Assembly: GCF_001715295.1 (NCBI RefSeq)
Contig: NZ_MDKB01000001.1
Location: 1,621,695 to 1,685,694, forward strand
DNA: 64,000 bases
Reading direction: 5' to 3'
Source: Streptomyces griseus
GTDB lineage: Bacteria; Actinomycetota; Actinomycetes; Streptomycetales; Streptomycetaceae
Within the stretch, counting starts at the first letter, position 1. Each line of letters begins with the position of its first letter. Under the pieces are notes generated by a model that searched no databases, was not told the DNA's origin, and saw only the letters and a program-made list of their open reading frames with translations. A program made the position numbers and the translations under genes. Below are positions 16,865 to 25,238 of this stretch, piece by piece.

Positions 16865-18766
16865 ATGAGTCGAACGGGCGCGCGCCCCCGAGTCCTCGTC
16901 GTCGGGGCCGGCCTGGCCGGCACCGCAACGGCGATCCGACTGCTCCACTTCGCGCGAAGACCCCTGCAGATCGTCCTGCTGGAGCGGCGCCCCGACTACC
17001 GCGGCGCCGGAGTCGCCTACCACCGCGACGGCAACCCCTGGGACCACGTCTTCAACATCCAGGCCGGACGCATGTCCGTCTTCCGCGAGGACGTCCTCGA
17101 CTTCATCCGCTGGGCCAACCACGAGGCCGACCGCCGCACCTGGCCGCCGTACTGGGCCGCACACCGCTTCACCGAGCAGGGCCCCGCACCCCGCCGGATC
17201 TTCCAGGACTACCTCCAGGACCGGCTGGCCGAAGCCGCAAGGGAGTCCTGCCCCGGCGTCGACCTCGTCGAAGCCGACGGTGAGGCACTCGACATGGACG
17301 CGTGCGACCGGGGCTTCGAGGTGACGGTGGGCCACCTGCGCGCGAACGGCCTCGACGGCCTGCGCCCCGGACCGCTCCCGCACACACAGCTGCTCGGCGC
17401 GGACCACGTCGTCCTGGCCACCGGCCTCGAACTCAAGGAGCCGCCCTTCGCCGCACAGGTCGCCACCCACCCCTCCTTCGTACGCAACCCCTACTCCGCC
17501 ACCGCAGTGCGCACCCTCACCCATCTCCCCTCCCACGCCACCGTCGTCATCGTCGGATCCGCCCTGAGCGCCTACGACTCGGCAGGCCTGCTGCTGCGCA
17601 ACGGCCACACCGGACCGATCCACCTCGTCTCCACCTCCGGAACGATCTTCCGCACCTACCCCGGCACCCACGAACACGCAGTGCTGCGCCTGCCCCGCCC
17701 CGACATCCTGCTGGAGCCCTACCGCAGCCGCGAGGAGTTCCTGGCCAGGGTCAGGACCGCATGGCGCACCGCATGCGCCACGGTTCGGGAGCATCACCCC
17801 GACATCGCCTCCGCCGTCGTCTCCGAACGCGTCGCCAAGGCGTGGGAGCCCTACCTCCCCGAGGCGATCGAACGCATCCCCACCGACGAACTGCGCAACC
17901 TGCTCGACGAGTTCGCCACGACCATCGCCGCGTCACGCGTCGGGGCCGTGGAGCACACGATGGGAGTCATCGCCCACGCGATGCGTTCCCCTGAAGGGCC
18001 GCTGGAACTGATCCGGGGAAAAGTGCGCGCCATCACGCCCGCACCGTCCGGACGGCTGCTCGTCTCGGTCACCGCACCGCAGGCGTCGCACAGCGTCGAA
18101 GCGGACCTGGTGATCTCCAACTTCGGCAGGGAGTCCGACTACGCCAAGGTCGGCCAGCCGCTCTGGCGAAACCTCCTGCGCAAGGGCATCGCGGCCCCCC
18201 ACGAGCGCACCGGGCGCGGCCTGGAGGTCGACGCGTGCGGAACACTGCTGGGCGCCGACGGGCGGCCGGCCGGCCCGGTCTCCACCGTCGGCGCGCTGAG
18301 GGAGGGCGACGAGATCGTCCGGCACGGCCGGACCGGCGCGTTCACGTTCAACCTCGCCGCCATCAAGAACCACTCGGTATCCGTCGCGGCCCACGTGACC
18401 GGGCAGCTGGAACTGCGGCAGGACGGCCTCGACGACATCGCGGCCCAGCACCCCCACTACCGCAGCTATGCCAGCAATCCGGAGGAAGCGGCCCGCGCGG
18501 CCCTGGAGGAGTCTGTGGTACTGGAAGTGCGAAGGCTGGCCACGCGTGAACGCGAGCAGAGACAGGCACTCGACTCCCGCGTGCACGCGAGCCTTCGTTC
18601 CCTGGGCGGACTCGCGGCACTCCCGGCAGACGTCTCCCGGCCCGACCGCCTGATCAGAGCAGTCGTCAACCGGGTCGCCGTGGAACGCCTCAACGACGTC
18701 TCCATGACGCCACGGCAGCTACGCCGGCACCTGGGGATCGGGAACGTCGACAACCTGGAGGGCTAG
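16865..18766 (+). CDS. FAD/NAD(P)-binding protein (HpnW-type N-terminus)
   Basis: A 633-residue flavoprotein-like enzyme. The N-terminus has the dinucleotide fold VLVVGAGLAG (residues 11-19), followed by ERRPDYRGAGVAY and a conserved FNIQAGRMSVF segment as in the FAD-NAD(P)-binding PF13454-type family. A second Rossmann-like motif (VVIVGSALSAYDSA) lies near residues 226-240, as in two-dinucleotide flavoproteins such as Baeyer-Villiger or N-hydroxylating enzymes. The C-terminus about 480-630 is helical. The substrate is unknown. The next gene starts at the base directly after this stop, so the two proteins are translationally coupled and probably act together. The family is uncommon in enediyne clusters as far as I know. 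Confidence 0.85.
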   Translation: MSRTGARPRVLVVGAGLAGTATAIRLLHFARRPLQIVLLERRPDYRGAGVAYHRDGNPWDHVFNIQAGRMSVFREDVLDFIRWANHEADRRTWPPYWAAHRFTEQGPAPRRIFQDYLQDRLAEAARESCPGVDLVEADGEALDMDACDRGFEVTVGHLRANGLDGLRPGPLPHTQLLGADHVVLATGLELKEPPFAAQVATHPSFVRNPYSATAVRTLTHLPSHATVVIVGSALSAYDSAGLLLRNGHTGPIHLVSTSGTIFRTYPGTHEHAVLRLPRPDILLEPYRSREEFLARVRTAWRTACATVREHHPDIASAVVSERVAKAWEPYLPEAIERIPTDELRNLLDEFATTIAASRVGAVEHTMGVIAHAMRSPEGPLELIRGKVRAITPAPSGRLLVSVTAPQASHSVEADLVISNFGRESDYAKVGQPLWRNLLRKGIAAPHERTGRGLEVDACGTLLGADGRPAGPVSTVGALREGDEIVRHGRTGAFTFNLAAIKNHSVSVAAHVTGQLELRQDGLDDIAAQHPHYRSYASNPEEAARAALEESVVLEVRRLATREREQRQALDSRVHASLRSLGGLAALPADVSRPDRLIRAVVNRVAVERLNDVSMTPRQLRRHLGIGNVDNLEG

Positions 18767-19993
18767 TTGAACGGGAACGAGCGGCGGATCGTGGGATCCC
18801 TTCTGGCCGGCGGCACCGAGAGCGTGCTGCACGGCATCTGCAACCGGACGAGAAGCCCACGCGAAGGAACCATCCTCGTCGCCCCTTCCCTCGAAGCCGG
18901 GCTGTACGACGCCATCGTCGCCGCGCGCGCGGTGGTCTGCGGCTCCGGCGGACTGACCGGTCACATGCAGTCCCTGTGCCGCGGCAGAGGCATACCCGTG
19001 CTCCGCGTCGACGAGGCGGACCTGGCCGACCTGGTCGGCGAGGTGACGCTGTACCTGGAGAGCGCGTCGATCGTCGTGGGCGCGGAGCCGCCCGCCGAGT
19101 CCGGGGCCAGGAGCCCCACCCTGGACGACCTCGGCTCGGCGTGCGCGGTCATCGCGGACCTTCAGGACATCACCACCATCAACGCCTGCGGGCCGAACGC
19201 CGCACGGGTGGAGTCCTTCTTCATCCGCGAGGAGTTCCTGTGCCTCGCACTGGGCCTGAGCCCCCTCGACGCCATGGCCGGCGGCCCCGCCGCCGTCACC
19301 GCCTACGGGCAGGCCCTCGCAGACAGGCTCTGCGGGTTCGTCCAGGCGCTCCTGCCCGGCCAGCGACTGATCCTGCGGATGCTCGACCTGCGCTCCGACC
19401 ATGCCGCCGACGTCACCGAGACCGCCCCGGTCGCGGTCGAGCCCAACCCCGAGATGGGCTTGCACGGCGCACGCTGGCTGCTGGGCTCCCTCGCCTACCG
19501 CGACGCACTGCACACCGTGCTCTCCACCCTGCGCACCCACCTCGGCGACGACGCCGGCCGGGTAGGGCTCTCGGTGCCCTTCGTCAGCGACGAGACGGAG
19601 TTCTCCCAGCTCAGATCCCATCTCGACCTACCGGACGGCGTTGCCCTGTCCGCGTTCGTCGAGACACCCTCCGCCGTCCACGCCACCCCCGCGATGTGCG
19701 CCGCGGGCGTCAGCGAACTCTTCGTCGGCATCAAGGACCTGGTGCAGTTCTATCTCGCGGCGGACCGGGGCAACCACCTGGTCGCCGACTCCTACCGCAC
19801 CCGCCACCCGGCCGTCCTGGACGCAGTGCGCAGGGTCGTGGAGTCCGCCCGCGCAGCGGGCACCCCGGTACGGGTCTTCTCCCTGGCCTCCGATCTCGCC
19901 CACTACCTCGAGAACCTCCCGGCCCCCGACGGCTACATGATGTGCACCGCCGAACTGCGCCAGATGCTCCTGCAGCCGACCTCCCGGACCTGA
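18767..19993 (+). CDS. PEP-utilising enzyme-like protein (enzyme I/PEP synthase fold, no ATP-grasp)
   Basis: 408 residues. Residues 35-85 form a swivelling phosphohistidine domain, with GGLTGHMQSLCRGRGIPVL carrying the candidate catalytic His66. Residues about 130-400 match the PEP-binding TIM barrel of PTS enzyme I and PEP synthase: LRMLDL (Arg204), EPNPEMGLHGAR (Arg236), VETPSAV (Glu299) and VGIKDLVQFYLAADRGN, which corresponds to the usual GTNDLTQY...DR.N. The ATP-grasp domain and the HPr-binding helical domain are absent. The C-terminal catalytic Cys loop (CGEMAGD in enzyme I) reads VFSLASD, so the acid Cys is missing. The start is TTG 18767 immediately after the upstream stop with GGAGGG at 18757-18762; GTG 18790 is an alternative. 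The reaction is unknown. Confidence 0.85.
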   Translation: MNGNERRIVGSLLAGGTESVLHGICNRTRSPREGTILVAPSLEAGLYDAIVAARAVVCGSGGLTGHMQSLCRGRGIPVLRVDEADLADLVGEVTLYLESASIVVGAEPPAESGARSPTLDDLGSACAVIADLQDITTINACGPNAARVESFFIREEFLCLALGLSPLDAMAGGPAAVTAYGQALADRLCGFVQALLPGQRLILRMLDLRSDHAADVTETAPVAVEPNPEMGLHGARWLLGSLAYRDALHTVLSTLRTHLGDDAGRVGLSVPFVSDETEFSQLRSHLDLPDGVALSAFVETPSAVHATPAMCAAGVSELFVGIKDLVQFYLAADRGNHLVADSYRTRHPAVLDAVRRVVESARAAGTPVRVFSLASDLAHYLENLPAPDGYMMCTAELRQMLLQPTSRT

Positions 19994-20006
19994 CCGCACC
20001 CGCGGC

Positions 20007-20053
20007 GATGCCGCTGCCCCGCACCGCCGACGGCGGTGCGGGGCAGCGGCATC
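20007..20053. terminator. Perfect 22-bp inverted repeat, terminator
   Basis: Arms 20007-20028 and 20032-20053 are exact complements with a 3-nt loop. It starts 14 bp after the PEP-utilising gene stop. It should end rightward transcription and may also act on the leftward GMC transcript. Confidence 0.85.
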
Positions 20054-20435
20054 CCGGCAGCAGTGGCCCCGGCCCGCCGAGCGAACCCGGCACAACGCCC
20101 TGTGCGCCCAGTCCACCCCCGGGCAGCTCCTCGGTGCCGGGCCACGCCGGGGAACCGGGGCGGAGCCCAGGACAGCGCGGCCGGGGAACGGCCGGAGCCG
20201 CCACGGCACTACGGGCCGGGCAGGGGCGGTCCGGGCCCTGCCCGGCCGGACGCCCCGGGGCAGTGCGCAACCACTGCCCCGGGGCGTCTGCCCCGGGACG
20301 GGAGCGGGGGAGCGCTGCCCGTCCCGGAAGCCTTCCAGCCCTCCTGCGGGCAGGCACCCCGGCCCGCCGTGACCGCAGCGCACCCGGGCTCCGCGGTCAC
20401 GGGCGCGAGGTGCCCCGCCGGCGGTGTGCTGTGCG
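20054..20435. other. Convergent intergenic region
   Basis: 382 bp between convergent genes with no credible ORF. It contains the hairpin at 20249-20288. Confidence 0.6.
20249..20288. terminator. 17-bp hairpin, terminator for GMC operon
   Basis: Exact arms 20249-20265 and 20272-20288 (GACGCCCCGGGGCAGTG and its complement) with a 6-nt loop, 148 bp beyond the GMC stop on the minus strand. Confidence 0.7.
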
Positions 20436-22091
20436 CTACTCCCGGGTGAGCAGGGGCAGCTGCCGGCGCACACCCGCCCGCCCGGAGGTACTGCCGTCGG
20501 GGGTGGGGGCACCGTAGGTGACGTCGACCCCACGCTCACGGGCCGCCCGGACGATCCCGGGAACGGCGCGCTCGGCGAGCGCGGAGATGGTGAGCGCGGG
20601 ATTGACGGTGAGCGCCCCCGGCACCGCGGAGCCGTCCGTCACGAAGATGCCGGGATGGCCCCGCAGTTCGTGCCGGTCGTCCAGGGCGGAGGTGTGCGGG
20701 TCGTCGCCGATGCGGCACGAGGCGAGCGGGTGGACGGTGTAGGCGCCCACCACGTCGTTGGTCCAGGGCGTCACGCGCGCCAGCCCGTCACGTTCCAGGA
20801 TGTCCTTGACGACCGCGTCGGACTCGTCCCAGCCGCGCAGCGTGTTGGCGCTGGGCCGGTAGGAGATCGGGCCACGGCCGAGCATCTGCTGCGAGATCCG
20901 CACGGCGTTCCCGGTCGGCGGGGGAGGCCCGAAGACTCCCTCGTTGTCGTCCTCGACCATCGTGAAGATGGTCAGCCACGAGCGCCAGCGCCGGACCATC
21001 TCGGTCTTCTCCGCACCGAACCAACTGGGTTTCCGCGCACCGGGGACCTGGGCGAGGATGGTGCCGAAGCCCGGCGGGAAGTAGAGCTGCTCCAGGGAGA
21101 AGCGGGAGTGCTCGGGAAGGTTGCCGTCGAGGTTGTCCCAGCTCGCCACGACCGGCCCCTTGCCGATCTGGTTGGCCAGGTAGGCGGTGCCGTCACCGCG
21201 GTCCAGCCCCAGCAGGTCGCGGGCGCGTTCCTCGTCGATCACCGCGTTGTTGAGCCGCTCGCCGTTACCGGAGAAGTAGCGTCCCACCGCATGCGGCATC
21301 CCGCCGAGATCGGCGGCCGAACGCTGCAGGATGACCGGGGTGGCGCCCGCCCCGGCGGCCAGGATGACGATCTTGGCCTCGATGACACCGCTGCCGTTGC
21401 TCAGACGGTAGTCCGTGTCGTCGATGGTGTTGTAGTGGACGCGGTAGCCGCCGCTGTCGGTACGGGTGAGCTTCTGCACCTCGTGCAGCGGCCGGATCTC
21501 GGCCCCGTGGGCGCGCGCGGCGGGAAGGTAGTTCAGCAGGAGTGAGCGCTTGGCGTCGAAGCGGCAGCCGGCCATCATCCAGTTGCAGTTCGTGCACTTG
21601 GAGTTGTCCACCGCGGTGGGCACAGGGTTGGCGGTCCGGCCGGCGTGGTCGCAGGCCGCGGCGAACAGACCGCCGGCGTAGCTGACGTCCTGCCAGCTCT
21701 GCGTGGTGATGGGAAGGGCCTCGCTCACCACGTCGTACCAGGGGTCGAGGACATCGCGGCTGATCGAGGCCGGCCACATGCGGCGCCCGATGCTTCCGGT
21801 GCGGTCGAAGACGAAGCGGGGCGCGCGGGGCATCGCGGCGAAGTAGACGACACTGCCTCCGCCGACACAGTTGCCTCCGAGCAGGCTCATGCCGTCGCCG
21901 ACGGTGAAGTCGAAGATGCGGGTGTAGGAGGAACCGAGGAGGAAGTCGTGCTCGAAGTCGTTGGACTCCAGCCACGGGCCCCTCTCCAGCACCGTGACCT
22001 TCGCCCCGCCCGCGGCGAGGTGGTACGCGGTGATGGACCCGCCGAATCCGCTGCCCACGATCAGCACATCGGTCTGCTCGATCGCATTCAC
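20436..22091 (-). CDS. GMC family oxidoreductase
   Basis: A 551-residue FAD-dependent alcohol oxidase or dehydrogenase of the glucose-methanol-choline family. It shows DVLIVGSGFGGS (FAD binding, residues 8-18), GGNCVGGGSVVYFAAMP, a Cys motif CTNCNWMMAGC near the middle, and the C-terminal signature GALTVNPALTISALAERA with TVHPLASC upstream. The start is GTG 22091, which overlaps the stop of the upstream small gene (GTGA, 22088-22091); the longer frame to 22169 reads through that gene and was rejected. Coupling to the DUF5987-like partner mirrors GMC oxidoreductases that work with a small subunit. It may oxidise the enediyne core; C-1027 encodes an oxidoreductase, SgcE9, that may be equivalent (from memory). 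Confidence 0.92.
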   Translation of the reverse strand: MNAIEQTDVLIVGSGFGGSITAYHLAAGGAKVTVLERGPWLESNDFEHDFLLGSSYTRIFDFTVGDGMSLLGGNCVGGGSVVYFAAMPRAPRFVFDRTGSIGRRMWPASISRDVLDPWYDVVSEALPITTQSWQDVSYAGGLFAAACDHAGRTANPVPTAVDNSKCTNCNWMMAGCRFDAKRSLLLNYLPAARAHGAEIRPLHEVQKLTRTDSGGYRVHYNTIDDTDYRLSNGSGVIEAKIVILAAGAGATPVILQRSAADLGGMPHAVGRYFSGNGERLNNAVIDEERARDLLGLDRGDGTAYLANQIGKGPVVASWDNLDGNLPEHSRFSLEQLYFPPGFGTILAQVPGARKPSWFGAEKTEMVRRWRSWLTIFTMVEDDNEGVFGPPPPTGNAVRISQQMLGRGPISYRPSANTLRGWDESDAVVKDILERDGLARVTPWTNDVVGAYTVHPLASCRIGDDPHTSALDDRHELRGHPGIFVTDGSAVPGALTVNPALTISALAERAVPGIVRAARERGVDVTYGAPTPDGSTSGRAGVRRQLPLLTRE

Positions 22092-22657
22092 GCCAGGCTC
22101 CCGGAGGGTGTGGTGTCGGGGTGGAGACGGGCCAGGGGACGGCCGTAGGAGAACTCCGAGAAGCGCCATGTCCCGTCCTCGGAGGGCGGCGCGAAACCCA
22201 GGGCGGCCAGGCCCGGGTGCCCGGCGGCGATCGCGTCCGCGGTGTGCAGATGGGCACCGGTGTCGAAGGCCATGTTGCTGAACAGGGCGAGACTGACCCA
22301 GATGTCGCGCTCGGGGTGTCCGGGAGCGGTCAGGACGGTCACCAGGTGCGTGCGCTCGGCGTAGGACAGGGCCACGAAGGGCGGCACCGCGGCGTCCGCC
22401 TCGTCCGGTTCCGCGGCGCCGTACAGCCGCGCATGGGCGTTGAGCGCATCGGCGAAGTCCTCCAGGGCGTCCGACAACCCGGTGGCCTCGGTCCGCAGCA
22501 GTTCCAGGGCCCCCGCCGCCACCGCCCCGGGGCCCGCTACGACGCCGGCCACCGCCCGGTCCCCCTCATGCCGTTTCGCACCGGGGACTATGGTGTCGGC
22601 GAAGGCCTCCAGCGTGCTGACTGTGTCCTGATCCGGCAGCGGTTGAATGGACGGCAT
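22088..22657 (-). CDS. Small GMC partner protein, DUF5987-like
   Basis: A 189-residue protein with the opening segment DTVSTLEAFADTIVPG, typical of small proteins (DUF5987 and gluconate dehydrogenase subunit 3-like) encoded directly before GMC oxidoreductases. It is helical, without cofactor motifs or a clear signal peptide. It starts at ATG 22657 behind GGAGAAGG. The stop overlaps the GMC start by GTGA, so a 1:1 complex is likely. A cluster element is 97 bp upstream. The longer open frame to 22990 has no family support and crosses the promoter. An accessory or folding subunit is the best guess. Confidence 0.85.
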   Translation of the reverse strand: MPSIQPLPDQDTVSTLEAFADTIVPGAKRHEGDRAVAGVVAGPGAVAAGALELLRTEATGLSDALEDFADALNAHARLYGAAEPDEADAAVPPFVALSYAERTHLVTVLTAPGHPERDIWVSLALFSNMAFDTGAHLHTADAIAAGHPGLAALGFAPPSEDGTWRFSEFSYGRPLARLHPDTTPSGSLA

Positions 22658-22754
22658 TCCTTCTCCATTTCGACGCAGGGGAGCGGCATGGAATCGGCTG
22701 CGACTCATCATGTCGAGAACCTCTCCGCACAGATCCTCCGCCGGGGAGATCGGC

Positions 22755-22773
22755 CGGGCATCTCCGCCGTTGC
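22755..22773 (-). promoter_or_regulatory. Cluster element (site for GMC operon)
   Basis: In gene orientation it reads GCAACGGCGGAGATGCCCG, 97 bp before the ATG at 22657. Confidence 0.7.
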
Positions 22774-22946
22774 TGTCGTCGGCCCGCCGAAAATACCTGC
22801 GCGTGCCCAGAGACCACGCACGGCAAACATCGACACCGCGGCCGCCCCGGCCCTCATCCACCGCTAATGACGACCGGCAGCACCGGCCGATTTCACCTCG
22901 CGCGGACGTTCGGCATGCGGGCGTGACCGGCCGGTAACCTCCCAGG

Positions 22947-22989
22947 TGCCAGACTGGCAATGCACACAGTGCACAATGCACAGTGCACA
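22947..22989. promoter_or_regulatory. Palindrome plus TGCACA box cluster, possible operator
   Basis: TGCCAGACTGGCA (22947-22959) is a perfect odd palindrome. It is followed by four TGCACA boxes at 22961, 22970, 22977 and 22984, several inside GTGCAC palindromes. The position, about 290 bp upstream of the DUF5987/GMC operon, fits a repressor or activator site. No cognate protein can be named. Confidence 0.4.
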
Positions 22990-24458
22990 ACGGTGCAGAC
23001 CCGATAGGACCGTCCGGCAGCCGATCCCCTCATACGGGACAAGCCCGGGGACCCGAGGAATGGAGACCGGACACAAGGGAACGATGCGCACGGCACGGCA
23101 CCGCGCGCTTCTCCCCGCGAATTCCGCCGCACCACCGGGAGTTCACCCAAAAGCTTTCCCCTAAGCTCTGCCCGCGACAAGCCGGGCAGGTGAGCTGCAG
23201 GTTCTCCCGCCCGGCGCCGCCCAGCTCGCCGGCCCCACCCGCCGGCACGGACCGGAACCCGGAAGCAGAAGCAGAAGCCGCACCGCGGAAAAGGGAACCT
23301 CCCCCCGCGACGATGCGAACAGTGCCCACCCGGCCGGTCCATGAGTTCTCACCACCTGCCCCCCGAAAAGCCCAAGGCCCGGGATTTTGTCATCGAACCC
23401 GGGGGAGCGGTGCGCCATTTCCCCAATGACCGAACCGGCCGGCGGCCCGGGGCCGCCGCATCGTGTCCGGCGCCACGACCGAACTCCTGACCGCATGGCG
23501 GCGGACGACCCGCGCCGGATGGGCGCACATATGCGAACGGCCACGAGCGCGACCCCGCTCCGCCCCCCGGAGGCCACGCCCGCACACCCGGTGGCGGATC
23601 GCAAAGCCCGGCGCCCGCCGGCCGCCTGTTCCCATTCACCGCGCGGCAGAGAGAGAACGTGGAGCCGCGGTACTGCCGGTGGCCGGGAAAAGCCACCTCG
23701 GCCCCCCGGGCCTCACGGGAGTACGCCCTGTCTCACGCAATCCGGAGGAGATTCCCGCGGGCGAAAGGAGAATGCCGACCGGGGCGCACCCGGCGTACGG
23801 ATACCGCGCGAAGACCCGCACGACCGCGCCGGCCCGCACCCACGCATCCCGGACATGCCGGCGCACCCACGCCCGCCACGGGGCACGCCGTGACCGCCCG
23901 GACCCGGTGCGCGCCCTCGACGGACGCCGGGCGCCGGCGCACGAGCGCGTACCCGCTCCCGGCCGGCGTCAGGACCGGCTCCGGCGGGAACCCGCCCGCT
24001 CTCCCGCCGGAGCCCTCCGTGCCGGGGAACCGTCGGTCGCCCACACCGCCCGGCACGCGGCGGGGACCCGCAGGGCCGCGGCGGGACGCGGCCCTGATCA
24101 GCGAGAGGCCGGGCCGCCTCCCCGGCGGACCGCCCGGCGGACGGGTCCCGTCGACGGGGAGGCGGCCGGACCGCGGCCCCGCGCCCCCACCGGGCGCGGG
24201 CCGGTGAACCGCAGCGCGGACCGAGAGCCCCGGGCCCGGCGCGCCGGACCGCACACGGCGGGCAGCGGCCCGGGGCCCACCAAGGCGGTGCTCACCCAGC
24301 CGCTGCTCCGGTGCGGGCGGCGCCCGCCCCGGGTGCCGGGCCCCCGGCCGGCGGCACAGCCGGTGCTCCCGCTCGGGGGAGGCGGGGCGGGGCGCCGGCG
24401 AGGGCCGTACGGGGCGCAGACCGCGGCGGCGGGGCCGTCGCCCCACCGCGGCGCCGGA

Positions 24459-25238
24459 TCATCCGGCTGCCCGAACGGCGTCCGCCTCGAACGCCTCCGA
24501 CCGCACACGCTGCAGTGCCACCAGGATCGGGGGATCGAGAATCCTCATCCCCCGCAGCCTGAAATCGGTCGGGCCGAGCGGTGCGTCCCGGCGTACTTCC
24601 AGAGGGCCGAGGGAACCGACATGGACCGCTTGTTCCTCCGTCAGGGCCTCGCAGGCATGCCCCGGAACGGAATGCCCAAGCAAAAACCATGTCCCCGCCG
24701 GAACATCTGTGATTTCGAACGGTCCGGGGAAAGGAAGAACGGTGCAACTCACCGGCTTGCCCTCGGGTACCCGCGTGGGGAAAATCCCAAGGAATATCAG
24801 CCCCAGGTCCGCGCCTTCGGGTGCGGTGACCGAACCGTATACCGTCCCCCCGGAGCCCCGCTTTCCGGCAACTTTTACCGAATGAACGAAACCATTTAAT
24901 CTCCGATAGGTGGAGGGGGCTATTCCGACGCTGCCGGAAAATCGTGAGCTGAAGGTTCCCACACTGCTGTACCCGACCATATGACTGATGGCGGTGACAG
25001 TGAGATCGGTCGTCAGCAGCAGCCTCTTCGCCTCCCGGATGCGCATCGCGGACAGGAAACGACCTGGTGAGACGCCTGTCACCCTCTGAAATTCGCGGGA
25101 GAAATGAAACTTGCTGTACATGGCGAACCCGGCTATATCGTCGATGCTCAGCGGCTCCGAGAGGTTCTGTCGCATGGTCTCGATGGATCGCTCGACGGCC
25201 TCGACAATAGTGGGCACCGCGCTTGTTCCGCTCTCCAT
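24459..25238 (-). CDS. AraC-family transcriptional regulator with a TTA codon
   Basis: 259 residues with an N-terminal AraC/XylS double helix-turn-helix (about residues 8-112): LSIDDIAGFAMYSKFHFSRE, then VTAISHMVGYSSVGTFSSRF. The C-terminal 145 residues, with segments IFLGIFPTRVP and GPFEITDVPAGTWFLL, may bind a ligand. HTH at the N-terminus is the less common order for this family (as in Rob). Leu114 is encoded by TTA (24897-24899), so translation should depend on the bldA tRNA. Codon use is more AT-rich than in neighbours. It starts at ATG 25238 after GGGAGG. With the ECF sigma factor at 42408 it is the only clear DNA-binding regulator in the window, so it is a candidate pathway activator. 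Confidence 0.93.
   Translation of the reverse strand: MESGTSAVPTIVEAVERSIETMRQNLSEPLSIDDIAGFAMYSKFHFSREFQRVTGVSPGRFLSAMRIREAKRLLLTTDLTVTAISHMVGYSSVGTFSSRFSGSVGIAPSTYRRLNGFVHSVKVAGKRGSGGTVYGSVTAPEGADLGLIFLGIFPTRVPEGKPVSCTVLPFPGPFEITDVPAGTWFLLGHSVPGHACEALTEEQAVHVGSLGPLEVRRDAPLGPTDFRLRGMRILDPPILVALQRVRSEAFEADAVRAAG

Larger units (their letters stand above)
22658..24458. other. Long gene-free region (1.8 kb)
   Basis: Open frames exist on both strands, but none shows family features or a clean ribosome site, and their translations are Pro/Arg/Gly-rich shadows. Recognisable content: the cluster element at 22755-22773, a 13-bp palindrome followed by four TGCACA boxes (22947-22989), and otherwise GC-rich sequence between 23400 and 24450. 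It may be a decayed locus or a non-coding spacer. Confidence 0.5.

Noticed and set aside
23463..24899. Plus-strand frame of 478 codons opposite the AraC gene and upstream region
   Set aside because: Composition-biased translation with no domain; it lies antisense to a clear AraC-family gene.
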